Notes: a model not told the origin generated them from the letters alone. Numbered from the stretch's first letter, positions 12,001 through 24,039 are shown. The stretch: DNA of 64,000 bases from Silene conica (GCA_029255685.2 CM055314.2:44660772-44724771); one strand, 5' to 3'. Program-made: numbers and translations.

Positions 12001-12321
12001 GGCCCCCAGCCGGTTGGCAGGCAGCCGGCCTACCGGCTGGACACCCATCCATGTCTTCCTTCTTTCTTTACGCGAAAACAAGCAAAAAGGGTTCCCAGCC
12101 GGTCGGCAGGCAGCCGGCCTACCGGCTGGGGAACCAAATCCCACCTATATACATTACGTAACATCTACAAAAAGAGGCTCCCAGCCGGTCAGCAGGCAGC
12201 CGGCCTACCGGCTGGGCACCCCAAATCCTACACTTTACAATTTACGCAAAAATCCACCCTGCATTCTCAGCCGGTCGACCGGCGGCCGGTCGGTCGACCG
12301 GCGGCCGGTCGGTCGACCGGC
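12001..12321. repeat. Palindromic CCAGCCGG/CCGGCTGG array in solo LTR A
   Basis: Three ~37-base units run from CCAGCCGG to CCGGCTGG and can each fold into a hairpin, separated by non-repeated AT-rich spacers of about 45 bases. A last unit is GTCGACCGGC-rich. The homologous array in solo LTR B is at 16755-17145. Confidence 0.85.
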
Positions 12322-13265
12322 TCAGAACGCCTGAGCACGAAAACGCGATTTCCAGTGATATCAAAACTTCGCTAAATCGATACTAAAACTCAAGGATTGC
12401 AACAACAAGCTTCTACATGAGCATCAAATACATCAAGAACAACCATTAAATTCCACAATTAAGCCTCAATAAGATTATTCTTTGTATCCGTCTTAAGCAT
12501 ACAATTTCTGAAATTGAACAACAAGGCATGTATAACATAAACAAAGCATATGAGGGTCTTTATTAAGGATTCCTAGCATGATACTAAGTCCCATTAACAA
12601 CCAGAACATGAAAAATCAGAAACTTAAACCATCTTAAACAAGTTAAGTGCTAATATCACAAATAAAGGCCGAGTTTCTCATTATCGTCACCTCTCAAGCG
12701 ATTATGCTCCTAGCTCCTCTTCAATCTCGACACTAACCACCTTGGGATCTTCTAAACCTTCACCTACAACAAGAAAACGGTTTTAAGAGACCGAAAGACG
12801 GATTCTACAAAAACAGGCCATTTTTCAAGTGGAAGGAAATGGAAATTGGAAGTGATAGATGTCTTGCAAATTTCATGAGGATTCCAGAAATGTATAAATT
12901 ACCTTGATTCGGAAATCGGATGATGACTGAAATTGGATTAAGAGATTGAAGGTTTAAGGAGAAAAATGAGAAATAAAGATGCTGAGTTCTTATTTTTGTG
13001 AAATGCATATGTCGACATTCAATAAGGGTTTAGGGGTTTTATGTGTCCTTTTCCGTCACAAAAGAAACGGTTGAAATGTGAACGGGTTTTATGATATAGA
13101 CTTAAGTTTGCCAAGTTGTATTCGTCTTAAGGACTTAAGGTTCTTGAGACGGATCTTAACGAAATCTTTTAAAATTAACTTATCAATAAATGTTAAAGTA
13201 CTATTTTATTACTTAAAATAATTTAAACCTTTAGAATATAGTTTACGAAAATGCGGGATGTTACA

Positions 13266-15094
13266 TCTGACCTGTAAAATCTACTCCCCATTCCGGATCA
13301 TCGTAGGTGTCACACGAATACACAGGGTCAACCATGAGGTTGAGTAGGTAAAACAGATAAAACAGAAACAACAATAGAGTTGCATCTTCCTCCATCTCCA
13401 TATCATTCAACCAACCACTTCACCTCCATCACACCACACCTCCCATCACACCACACCTCCCATGGCCATATCACAAGTCCCATATCACAAGACCCATATC
13501 ACAAGACCCATTTCACAAGTCCCGATCTCCACAGTAATCAATAATAATAATACAATCCACAGTACCTTCATAAACAATTATATCAATCTTGCAATAAACA
13601 GCACACACTTCATGTCATAACACAATCACAGATATATATATATATATATCGATCCCCTACCTCAATTGCGGATTGACAACCGAACAGCTGCTAGAAATGT
13701 TTCACCTTGAACAACCAAACTCAGTTCCTATAATTAGTACTGAATATCAATTTCTACCCATACAATCGCATTACTAAAATTACTTGACCATGTTCATAAT
13801 CATATCAATTATTATGAACTCCTCATTTATATCAATCATCACCAGTCAATTCAAACTTACTAATTATAGACTTACTATATATAGACAATAATAGCATGCT
13901 TAGTATATATCATATAACTATAACCCATGATAAAATAATAACAACGCCACTAATCATAACAAAATTAATGTTAATAATGATAATGATAAAACAATAAGTA
14001 ACAATAATAATAATAATATCACATGAAATAAAAACAATAACATTTGATAAGATATTATTATTGATAATACTAATAACAATATTAACAACAACAATAATAA
14101 TAATAATAATAATAATAATATTAATCATAATATTAATATTAGTAGTAATAATAGTCGAGTACAACACCACGCACGACTAAAAAGTCACAAAACCGAACCT
14201 GCCCGTCCCAAGTACCCTCGACTTCCAGCCCCTCAACCACCTAAACCCGACACCCAAACAGCCTACCTGTACCCATGACGCCACCAGGCCTACCCCTGGG
14301 CCACGGTGGTTCCAGGGGCGAGACCACTGACTCCGAACAACACCAACCCTCCATAAACACCCACCTGATACCGCCTCCATCAACCCCCCTGTTTTTCCCT
14401 CCTTTCGCATACACCAACCAAAACCCACTCTAACTCCGACCCATGACGACACCACGAGCCACCACGAAGACCACCAGGCTAGACCTTGACTATCATATGA
14501 CGAAAATACCTCAATCCCCATACTAAACAAGGTCAGAAAGCTAACAAATTTTAAGCCTCAAACACCCCTGTCCAGGGACCCTATACCGCGACATACAGAG
14601 AAAACCACGGCGGTCATAGGTGGTCAACAGCGACAAACAGAGGTCGACAACTGACTATAACACGTCCAGATTAACTTCATGTGATTATTAGCACGATACA
14701 TACAATTATACAAAGGCGATAGTAACACGAAAAAGGGAACGAAAACAGAAGGAGAAACAACCATGGTGATCGTACCTTAGACACAGCGTATTCGAACCAC
14801 CCTAGGCCGCGTTAAACCACCGTGTGAACCTCCCCTATGTTCCTTGAAGTGGCGGCAGCAGGTTGTGGTGATGGGGTGTTGATTAGGGTAAAATAAAATT
14901 AGGTTAAGGGTTGGGGTTTGATATCCAATGGCAGGTGTGGTCTGAGTGTGTGTTACGTAAAAGAAATGAGGTTGTGGGCTGTTTTCACGGTATCACATCT
15001 TTCAAAGCCCAAAAACCTGAGTGTGCCATAGGTCCCTAGTTCGAAACCCATTGACCGCATATAAAACCACACTTATATGATAAGTTCCTTATTC
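13266..15094 (-). other. Middle part of V LTR between the two solo LTRs
   Basis: About 1.8 kb without a supported gene. On the minus strand it aligns with two stretches of the right-hand V LTR: 55000-55800 (including the CCGCCACT-containing part) and 61300-61440 (including GGTTGACCCTGTGTATTCGTG). A long open frame in the microsatellite is composition-driven. Confidence 0.75.
13970..14140. repeat. AAT/TAA microsatellite in V LTR
   Basis: Imperfect AAT, TAA and ACA triplets run for about 170 bases. The equivalent place in the right-hand V LTR also carries TTA repeats and is where the LINE inserted. Confidence 0.85.
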
Positions 15095-18000
15095 TGTAAA
15101 ACCCCTCGCGAAAGCGGAAATATAAAACATACAAAATACTAAAAATACAGCGGATTTAAAACTTTTTAAGATAAACATGCGAGGTGAATTAAAACTGAAA
15201 CTTAAGTAAAATATATATACACAATCAGCCTGGGATGGCACATCCCTACAGGCACTCAAAACATAAATATAAACTAAGTCTAGCTAACGTAAACGTGTGA
15301 GTCAATCGATGAATAGGATCATCGCTCGCTAGCTCCATGTAACCCTCTGCCAACCACCTGTCATGTACCTACATACATGTAAACATGTACGCCACAATCA
15401 GCGGGGAGTGACTAGAGTTCTCCTAGCCACCTTTTGTAATGACACGTAACACATAAATACAAACAGAATACTCCAGCATATATAAACATGTGAAGTATAA
15501 AATCTCATCATCTGAAGCTCATACTATCATGCAATCACTAATGCACGACTCTCAACCAAGTTCGGAAACTATTTGGAAGGAGAGCCGGTTTCCCTACCGG
15601 TTGCCCGGTCGGGGGGTCTGTCAGTCCAAACCATTTACGAAACTGACTAAAGAGTCATCCAATGCCTTGGATGAACAATAACAAAGTCAAGTATCAACTC
15701 ATCAACGTCAACAGTTATCTCATAAACATCAACATCTATATCTGACACTATACCATCTCTAGGCAAGCAGATAAACAAAACAAGTATAAGGTTCAGCGGT
15801 CAACTCAAGACATAACCTAAATACCAATCATTCAGCAAGTGTAAAGGTTCAACGGTCAACTTAAGACATAACTTAAACACCAAAACATTCAGCAAGTGTA
15901 AAGGTTCGACGGTCAACTTAAGACATAACCTAAACACCAAAATATTCAGCAAGTGTAAAGGTTCAGCGGTCAACTTAAGACATAACCTAAACACCAAAAC
16001 ATTCAGCAAGCAAGGACTCAGAGGCCAACTTAAGGCATGGACCCGCCAATCAGCAAGACACTAGACTCAGCGGCCAACTTAAGGCATAGACTAGCATCCA
16101 AAAGTAAAGGACTCAGAGGCCAGCTTAAGGCATGTCCCTTCACTACATCACAAGATACTAGACTCAGAGGCCAGCTTAAGGCATGTCCTAGCATCAAACA
16201 TCTGCACTCCGGGCAAGGTGTCAGTTCCTTAGCTATCCCGTGGTGCAGCTGCTCTACTCGTCAGACTCAGAGGCCAACTTAAGGCATGTTCCAATGCGAT
16301 CACAATCAAACATGTCTGGACTCAGAGGCCAGCTTAAGGTATGTCCCAGACACGACAAACATACACATATAGGGCTCAGAGGCCAGCTTAAGGCATATCC
16401 CCATATATGACAAACAACTCACGTATTAAGTTCAGAGGCCAGCTTAAGGCATAACTTAATACGCATCAATACAATATCATCCAAAATCTATGAACTAAAC
16501 TATAGTTCTACTTCTTAACCTCTAATCAACACTTAATTGACCCCGGGAACTAAGTTGAGGGAGAGCCGCTTTCCCTTTCGGTTACCCGACCGGGGGGTAT
16601 CTATCCTCACTCCATTCGCGAACCCAATATAGTGTCGCCCATCCTCCGGGGACCTCAAATACATATCAAAGATACACAAAACGAGTTTCAATCAAAACCG
16701 ATCAACTGTTTGAAAGTTATATGTGAATTACAACAAAATAGCATACAGGGATCCCCAGCCGGTCGGCAGGCAGCCGGTCGGCCGGCTGGTGATCCTCTCA
16801 GCCTCCTTTCTTTTCAAAACAACGAAGGACAATACAAGGGACTCCCAGCCGGTCGGCAGGCAACCGGTCGGCCGGCTGGGAACCCATTCCCATAGCCTTT
16901 ACAAAGTCGCAAACCCACCCAAATGTACTCCCAGCCGGCTGGCAGGCGGCCGGTCTGCCGGCTGGGCTCCCCTCTTCCTAAGGTTCTCGCAAAAACACCA
17001 AAACAACATAAGGAGACCACCAGCCGGTCGGCAGGCAGCCGGTCGGCCGGCTGGCAGTCCCAAGCCAGTTTCCTACAAAAATCGCAAAACACCCAAAGAC
17101 GCTCCCAGCCGGTCGACTGGCGGCCGGTCGGTCGACCGGCTCAGAGAGCCTGTTCGTAAAATTCGCAATTCTCAGCCTACACAAAATTCGACAATTCGAC
17201 ATACAAACTTCAATATTTGCTACAAGTAAGATTTACCCAACATCATGAATCATCTAAACTCATTTTCTATCAGCAAACAAATCTCATAACAATCCTCAAA
17301 CGATTATATCAAGTATCCGTCTTAACTTTGTGAAAAACTGAAATTAAGCTTAAGAACATATAACAACATCCCCAAGCATGAATTCTTCACATAAGAACAA
17401 TCCTAAACATGATACTAAGTCCATCGATCATTAAACATTAACAAAAATCAGAAACAAATATAAGAACACATCAAAACTTGCTAATATTCACAATAAGGCC
17501 GAGTTTCTCATTATCGTCACCTTTACTTAGCGAAACCTTCAAGATCTTGTTCAATATGCACCAAGTCCTCCTCCGGGCTAACACAAACACCGTCTAAAAC
17601 AACACAAACATCGGAGAAAATCACGAATTTCGAAATTATGTGAACAGGCCGAAAATCCAACTGTCACAAATTGCAAGATTGATTACCTTAAAACGACGGG
17701 CTCGAGACAAGGAATCCGTGGCCGCGAAAATCGTCTCAATTGGATAAGAAACGAAGATTTTATGAACATTTTAAGATTGAAGGAGAAAAATGCAAAAATG
17801 GTGTTTGTTGTTAAGTTTACAAATCTGAAAAATGAGATGAAGGAGAGAGGTAGAAGATGGTGGGGTTAGGGTTTTGTGAGGAAAAAGAGGGGAACTGGGT
17901 CCATTAACAAGTTGGGCCCATAAGACAAATTTTAAGACGGTTTAAGCTAAAAACACCGACTTAAGGTCACTATAAACTTAAGACGATATAAATATTTTCC

Positions 18001-18194
18001 GGACTATGAAATGAAATTGCTAAGACGTAAATTACGCAATTAAATGAAATCTTATTTAAATCCTTTTAAAAATATTCTCACATAATTAATCAGTTATTCA
18101 AATGAAATCCCAAGAATTACGGAATATAAATTATTTCTCGAACTTGAACTTAAAATCTTTAAACTTCCGAACCCCGAAATATTGGGATGTTACA
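15095..18194. repeat. Solo LTR B (3.1 kb), same family as A
   Basis: It starts TGTAAAACCCCTCGCGAAAG and ends ATTGGGATGTTACA, with target duplication TATTC at 15090-15094 and 18195-18199. It carries the same order of internal repeats as solo LTR A: a ~57-base array (15786-16010), TCAGAGGCCA units (16015-16455) and CCGG palindromes (16755-17145, five units). Both solo LTRs sit in one V LTR, but separate duplications show two independent insertions. Confidence 0.92.
16755..17145. repeat. Palindromic CCAGCCGG/CCGGCTGG array in solo LTR B
   Basis: Five hairpin-forming units are separated by unrelated spacers. The last unit changes to a GTCGAC-containing form (GGTCGACTGGCGGCCGGTCG), as in solo LTR A. 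Reading frames through the array give PAGRQAAGRPAG-like peptides by composition only. Confidence 0.85.
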
Positions 18195-18292
18195 TATTCG
18201 ATAAAATAATTATCGAATACTAACGTCGAAATATTATCTACACGTCGATTATAATCATAAAATATTATAATGAAAAATACGAGGTATTACAA

Positions 18293-18380
18293 GGGGTAAC
18301 TCACGAAAAGTGGCAAACTCATCGGATCTTGCCTCTATATATGAGTTCCGGTGAGTTTGCCATATTCCCTGAGTTACCCC
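18293..18380. repeat. 88-bp foldback at the left edge of the MULE
   Basis: The outer arms GGGGTAACTCA / TGAGTTACCCC are exact. The inner arms TGGCAAACTCATCGG / CCGGTGAGTTTGCCA pair with one mismatch, around a ~22-base loop. It lies directly between V's LTR end and a TATA-like box. Confidence 0.8.
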
Positions 18381-18383
18381 GCG

Positions 18384-18391
18384 TATAAATA
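18384..18391 (+). promoter_or_regulatory. Candidate TATA box of the transposase gene
   Basis: TATAAATA lies about 400 bases before the first plausible ATG and just after the foldback. The region between is AT-rich leader-like sequence. Position is the only support. Confidence 0.4.
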
Positions 18392-18798
18392 CAATTGACC
18401 TAAACCCAAATTACTAACACGCGCCTTATTTTTCACAATTCCAGCTGAGAATTCTGTTATCCCCAACTTTCTGTCTACGACAAAATTCCCAAATAATCAT
18501 CAAAACAATCGCACAAAAATCATCAAAATCGATCACACAAATTCATCAATTCTTCAATTGTTGATTTCAGAATCCACAATTATTACCTAAATTCATTCAT
18601 TATCTTCAATAATTCAATTAAAAACTATCCATTCAGAAATATCAGATGAAAATATTCCAGGAACCCTAATTTTTCGAAGGTACCAATATTTCTTACGATT
18701 TTCTTATTTTAATACTCGAATAACTGAATTATTTGATTCAAATAACAAATTGTACGACAATTTATGTATTGTTTTCGTAATTTTCAGGATTTGCGATC
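18391..18798 (+). other. Probable 5' leader of the transposase gene
   Basis: AT-rich, with CA- and TCAATTC-rich stretches and no open frame of note. A TTTTCAG acceptor-like site at 18781-18787 could end a leader intron. Confidence 0.35.
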
Positions 18799-18868
18799 AT
18801 GAATTCAGACGATCAGACTCTTAATCAGCTAGATGAAGTTAATGACGATCAAACATTGATGATTTCAG
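18799..18868 (+). pseudogene. Possible first coding exon of the transposase gene
   Basis: An ATG opens MNSDDQTLNQLDEVNDDQTL and ends at a donor-like TTTCAG/GTATCA. Acidic N-termini like this are common in FAR1-related proteins. Joining to the acceptor at 20198 would run into a stop in the simplest frame, so the junction is uncertain. A diverged copy of its second half lies in the following intron at 18919-18958. Confidence 0.35.
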
Positions 18869-18939
18869 GTATCAATTTGTCTAATTTATACTGATATAAT
18901 CACTGTTGTTACTCAGACATTAATGAAGTTGATAACGAT

Positions 18940-20190
18940 CATACATTGATGATTTCATGATATCATTCAGCTTATGGTAGTTTGATAACTAGATTAGTGT
19001 AATATAATAACTAGATTACTGTAATACAATAACCTAGTACCTGCTGTGGGAGCTTAAAATAACTCACTCTAATAAAATAACTTATTGTGCATTAAAATAA
19101 CTTGTATTGTGCAATATAATAATTGCTATGGAAGCTTAAAATAACTCAGTCTAATACAATAACTAGTATTATATAATATAATAACTGCTATGAACGCTTA
19201 AAAAAATAAAATGAAGTATCACACTTGGAAACTCTGCTTCATTGAATACAATAACAACTATTATGAATTACAATAACAACTATTATGCAATACAATAACC
19301 AACATCACTTTAAAAAATAGAAATGAAGTATCACAAATGGAAAACTGACTTAATTGAATACAATAACATGTATTATGCATTACAATAATTAACATTATGC
19401 AATACAATAATTAACATTATGCATTACAATAACAGGTATTATGCATTACAATAATTAACATTATGCATTACAATAACAGGTATTATGCATTACAATAATC
19501 AACATAATAACTTTGAAAAATAGAATGAAGTATCACAAAATGGAAAACTGACTTTACTGAATACAATAACAAGTATTGTGCATTACAACAACAAGTATTA
19601 TGCATTACAATAATTAACATTATGCATTACAATAACAGGTATTATGCATTACAATAATTAACATTATGCAATACAATAATTGACATTATGCATTACAAAT
19701 AACAGAACTGTGTAAAAGGAAATACAATAACAGAACTTATATAATACAATAACTGTGTAAAAGGAAATACAATAACAGAATTTATATAATACAATAACTG
19801 TCTTAAATGAAGTCACTATTAGATACAATAACAGAACTTGTATTGGGCATTAAAATCTTAAAATAAATGCAATACAATAACTACTATGGAAGCTTAAAAT
19901 AACTCACTTTAATACAATAACTCATTGTGCATTAAAATAACTTGTATTGTGCAATATAATAACTGCTATGGAGCTTAAAATAACTCAGTGTAATACAATA
20001 ACTAGCATTATATAATATAATAACTGCTATGGAAGCTTAGAATAAATGCAATACAATAACCTCTATTGAAGCTTGAAATAACTCACCCTAAATACAATAA
20101 CTCATTGTGCATTGAAATAACTAGCATTATGCAATACAATAACTACAATAGAAGCTTACAATAACTGCACACAGTAACTTATTTCAATAT
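18940..20190 (+). repeat. TACAATAAC repeat array, transposase intron 1
   Basis: Dozens of ATTACAATAAC, ATACAATAAC and AAAATAACT words alternate with short spacers such as ATTATGC and GGAAGCTT. There is no coding potential. Blocks within it (19211-19600) match the ULP intron at 42936-43340. Confidence 0.85.
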
Positions 20191-20198
20191 GTTTTTAG

Positions 20199-21171
20199 GT
20201 ATGAAATAAATAATACCAATGAAACGACTTTCTCTACACCCACATTTGCATCAGAAACAGGGGATAATACTGTCCATAATCTTGGAATGAGATACACTCC
20301 AGGTGGTAGTGAGGAGTGGAGTAGGATGGTAGAAAATGGTTTCAAGCCTGCATTGGGGCTAATGTTTGTAAAGCTTGAGGAGGCAATAGAGTTTTACAAT
20401 TTATATGATGTGGCCTGTGGTTTCATACCAAGAAAGTACACACAAACGAGATTCCGTGATGGTTTGGTAGACAAAAAATCTATGGTCTGTAACATATATG
20501 GATTCAAAGAGGATCGCAAAAAGTTGTTACCGATTGTTCAAAATGAAAAAGCAGAAGGTGATAAGAAGAGAAAAAGATCTGGAGAAGCAAAGAAAACAAA
20601 ACTGACAAGATTTGGTTGCAAGGCAAAAATACTGTTTTGTGCTGTATTTAATGATAATATGCAGATAAGAGGGTATGTCATTGATCTGTTTTATGAAGGT
20701 CATAATCACAGACTTTGTTCACTCAAAGAAAGAGAATTTCAGAAAAATTTAAGAACACTTAACCTTTACATTAAGCAAACAATTGTTAACAATTGTAAAC
20801 TCAACATTGGTATTACAAAGACATTTAGAATGATGGGGGAACAATCAAATGGGTATGTAAACATTGGTGCAACTCTGATAGATTTCAAGAACTTCAAAAG
20901 AAATATTAAATGTTTCATAGGTGACAAAGATGATGAAATGATTCTCAGCTATTTAAAGGGGCTCGCTGAAACACAGGATAATTTTTACTATGCTTATGAA
21001 GTTGATGAGGATGAATGTTTGGCTAGAATCTTTTGGGCAGACGGGCAGGCAATGATCAATTATTCCATGTTCGGGGACACCATCACATTTGACCCTACTT
21101 ATGGTACTAACAAGTATCACCTGGCCTTCACGCCATTCACCGGTGTTGATATAACCACAAAAAATCAGTAA
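20199..21171 (+). pseudogene. FAR1/MULE transposase, N-terminal half
   Basis: The frame is open from the acceptor-like GTTTTTAG; a first ATG lies at 20287. Residues about 40-150 form a FAR1-type DNA-binding region (EFYNLYDVACGFIPRKY, KLTRFGCKAKI, GHNHRLCS). The first part of the MULE transposase domain includes DTITFDPTYGTNKYHLAFTP, with its catalytic-type aspartate. The frame breaks near 21149-21152, where an extra two bases in GATATAACC shift reading to a stop. The next fragment continues the domain in the new frame. The role was DNA cleavage and mobilisation of the MULE. Confidence 0.8.
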
Positions 21172-21959
21172 CCTTTGCTGCTGCACTTGTCGATCATGAG
21201 AATGATAGGTCTTTCACATGGGTGTTTAAGAAGTTACTTGATTGTATGGGAATGAAAGAACCTCAGTGCATTCTTACCGATCAAGACCCACCAATTAAAC
21301 TCAGGGTGAATTCCGTATTCATGAAAGCAAGACATCGCTACTGCATGTGGCATATAATGTCAAAATTAACTGATAAAGTTGAATCACACATTTGTAAGGA
21401 AGCAGACTTTGTTGAGAGACTATGTTTAGTTGTTTGGGACACTGACTTGGAACCATTAGAGTTTGAAGAAAAATGGGTTCAAGTGATCAGTGACTTTGTG
21501 TTAAATGATAACACTTGGTTGACATACATGTATGACAAAACACACAAATGGATACCTTCTTACTTCCGGGATTTGCCTTTAGGTTGCCTTTTGAAAACAA
21601 CACAAAGATCGGAGAGTCAAAACAGTTACTTCAAAAGATTCGAGAGCATAAATGGCACACTTGTTGAATTTTGGTTGCGCTTTCAAAGTGCAATGGAACA
21701 ACAACGCTATAATCAGAAATGTCTTGATGCAGCAAGTGACAGCACATTGCCTCAGGTTTCATCTAAGACTATGATTGAGAAACATGCCTCCAAATCTACA
21801 CACACTGTTTTCTATGAATTCCAAGAACAATTGCAGGCGGCTCTCTATTCTTGTGCAGTTAGAGGATTTTCTAAGCAAGGAAACATTCACATTATAGATG
21901 TTGAAGATGCCTACAAGAATCGTAAAATATTTCAGTTTATTTCGTTTTACAGAAGATAG
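21160..21959 (+). pseudogene. FAR1/MULE transposase, C-terminal part of the catalytic domain
   Basis: It continues the transposase after the two-base shift with KKSVTFAAALVDHEND, then CILTDQDPPIKL (second aspartate), HRYCMWHIMSKL and TTQRSESQNSYFKRF, all familiar in FAR1-type transposases. It ends shortly before a repeat-filled intron, and the exact exon end is unclear. An alternative frame over the last 40 bases (FTEDRVTEF) looks more protein-like, so another one-base lesion may be present. Confidence 0.75.
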
Positions 21960-21964
21960 AGTAA

Positions 21965-22335
21965 CTGAATTTGGTGAATACAATAACTTTTTTTTAACAT
22001 TATAATAACTGACCCACTTAACCTTATATTATGCATTACAATAATCACCAATATGTTTTACAATAACAAACTCTTATGCATTACAATAATCACCAAAGAT
22101 TCAATATAATAATAGCTATTATGCATTACAATAACTGTGTAATTATGCAAAAAATAATTTACTGAATGTAATAAAATAACTAGCATTATGCAATAAAATA
22201 ACTGTTTTTAACATTATAATAACTGATCCACTTAACCTTATATTATGCATTACAATAATCAACAAAAAATCAATATAATAATAGCAATTATGAATTACAA
22301 TAACAACTATTATGCAATATAATAACTATACTGTA
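21965..22335 (+). repeat. TACAATAAC repeat array, second transposase intron
   Basis: The same word family as intron 1 is densely packed between transposase fragments. It ends at a plausible acceptor TAATGCAG/GTTGTT at 22342. Confidence 0.8.
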
Positions 22336-22342
22336 ATGCAGG

Positions 22343-22969
22343 TTGTTCACAATACCGAAACAAAAGAAACAATATGTACATGCAAGATGTTTGAGAGAAA
22401 AGGAATCCTGTGTAAACACAAAATATGGGTCAGATAAAGGATTAATTAGCATACCGGAGAAGTACATCGCAAGTAGATGGATGAAAAAATCATATAGAAC
22501 GCCTTTGTTTGGACTGGATGGAAAGTTATTACAAGATTATGATCCAACTGAATTAAGAAAGCTGGAATTATCAAGAGTATGGTCTGAGTTTTATGCAATA
22601 ATAAGTGCTCTGATGTCAATGCCTCAAGACCATATAAAGGAACTAAGTGTGATGCTTTTACAATTTCGAGAGAAAATTTGTCCAACCAAAGAGAACTTGA
22701 CAAAGGAACAAGAATTGGAAATGCTCTTAGGTTGTTCAGCAATATCAAACATTACTGTTCACCCACCAAAGATTGCAAAAAACAAAGGAAGTGGCAAGAG
22801 AATGAAATCAAACAAGGAAAAGACAATTGAAAAAGCAAGCAAACCAAAGAGGCTATGTAATAATTGCAAACAAATGGGAAACCATGACAAAAGAAACTGC
22901 CCAAATCCATTTGTTGAGCATGCACCCGAGGAAGAAGATGAAGAGGGAGATGAAATGGAGGATGAATAA
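22343..22969 (+). pseudogene. FAR1/MULE transposase, SWIM zinc finger and C-terminus
   Basis: After the acceptor, one frame gives a SWIM finger (CTCKMFERKGILCKH). About 30 codons on, at roughly 22430, the frame shifts, consistent with loss of two bases. A second frame then gives IPEKYIASRWMKKSYR and a lysine-rich tail with a CCHC knuckle (CNNCKQMGNHDKRNC) and an acidic end. SWIM followed by this knuckle is the usual C-terminus of FAR1-related transposases. The lesion means the transposase is inactive as it stands. Confidence 0.75.
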
Positions 22970-24039
22970 GGGATCCAATGATAAAAGGAGCATAGAGATG
23001 AACAGATTTACAATAATCGTATCACAACTTTACAATAATCAAAAATATTGTTAACAATACCTCAGTAATTTGTCTTAGATTACTATATTCCCTATAGTTG
23101 AGAATCTATATTTCGTGTAAGAAACTTTAGAATAATCAATAATCAATAATAGATTGGTAATTTGTCTTACATTTTGCATTTTTGAGTTGAACATTATTCA
23201 CTTACTAAAAATAGAAATAATGACGAAAACGGTATTTTTGGAGTTCAACATCTGCATTTTTGGCATGGAAAGGGTATTCTTTTGAATAACTATCTCGAAA
23301 CCATTACAATAACTATCTGACCCATTACAATAACTATCTGAATGCATTACAATAACTGTCTGAACTCATTACAATAACTGACTTAAACCATTACAATAAC
23401 TGTCTTAAACCATTACAATAACTGTCTGACCCCATTACAATAATTGTCTGAAACTATTAAAATAACTGTCTGAAATCATTACAATAACTGTATGAACCCA
23501 TTGCAATAACTGTCTGAAAACATTAAAATAACTGAGTAAAAGAATAACATAATTATGACAAAAACTAAATTACACAACACCCATGAAGTCACTACTGGAT
23601 ACAATAACTGAGTTTTATAATACAATAACAGAACTTATATAATACAATAACTGTCTTAATGAAGTCACTACTAGATACAATAACATAACTTATATAATAC
23701 AATAACTGTGTAAAAACCATTAAAATAACTGTCTAAACCAATCAAAATAACTGTCTACAAACCATTAAAATAACTGACTAAACCCATTACAATAACTTCA
23801 TGGACACTGAATAACAATAAAACTTTTAAGCACAATAACTGCCTGAAACCATTACAATAACTGCCTGATACGATTACAATAACTGTCTGAAAAACAATTA
23901 CAATAACTGTCTCAGATGATTACAATAACTGTCTGAGACGATTACAATAACTGTCACAAATAACACTTTCTAGGCTTTACAAAACACAATCCTTTCCATA
24001 CCATGCAACATTTACAATTTCCAACAATTAAAAAGAGCT
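22970..24039. repeat. Convergent spacer with TACAATAAC array
   Basis: The space between the 3' ends of the transposase and ULP genes. From about 23280 to 23960 it is a regular array of CATTACAATAACTGTCTGAA-type units of ~22-25 bases. The part from 23582 matches 46916-47290 almost base for base. Confidence 0.8.

Larger units (their letters stand above)
10377..13265. repeat. Solo LTR A (2.9 kb) of a large-LTR gypsy family
   Basis: It starts TGTAAAACCCCTCGCGAAAG, ends GCGGGATGTTACA and is flanked by TCTGA on both sides. The flanks are continuous V sequence, so only the LTR remains; unequal recombination between two LTRs is the usual cause. Solo LTR B (15095-18194) is a clear homologue over its whole length. 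Internally it has a ~57-base tandem array, a series of CTCAGAGGCCAACTTAAGGC units and an array of CCGG-rich palindromes. Orientation is uncertain. Confidence 0.92.
10111..18291 (-). repeat. 5' LTR of gypsy element V, interrupted by two solo LTRs
   Basis: The LTR begins TGTAACACCCCC and ends GAGGTATTACA. Removing solo LTRs A and B, and one target copy each, leaves about 2.2 kb. Its terminal ~100 bases on the right and the segment 13266-15094 align, in reverse complement, with the LTR at 54933-61449, which confirms that the separated blocks belong together. It contains a long AAT/TAA microsatellite. No coding region is supported. Confidence 0.85.

Noticed and set aside
12001..12334. CRISPR-like array of regularly spaced palindromic repeats
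   Set aside because: Plant repeat context, only a few units, hairpins imperfect and inside an LTR; no cas genes. The same applies to 16755-17145.
11903..12334. Open frame with PAGRQAAG-like peptide repeats
   Set aside because: Generated by the CCGG palindromes; open on both strands and in several frames, which indicates composition and not protein selection.
13910..14170. Isoleucine-rich open frame in the AAT microsatellite
   Set aside because: Pure low-complexity product of the triplet repeat.
10377..18194. A and B as the two LTRs of one gypsy element with a 1.8-kb internal region
   Set aside because: Each has its own exact 5-base duplication (TCTGA and TATTC), and the sequence between them aligns with the V-family LTR at 54933-61449. 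They are two solo LTRs.
18940..20190. CRISPR or satellite array from the TACAATAAC words
   Set aside because: Words are 9-12 bases with irregular spacing and lie in introns of a transposon; no spacer-repeat regularity.
20287..22969. A domesticated FAR1/FHY3-type host transcription factor
   Set aside because: At least two small frameshifts, repeat-filled introns and the adjoining ULP-like gene indicate a transposon pseudogene.
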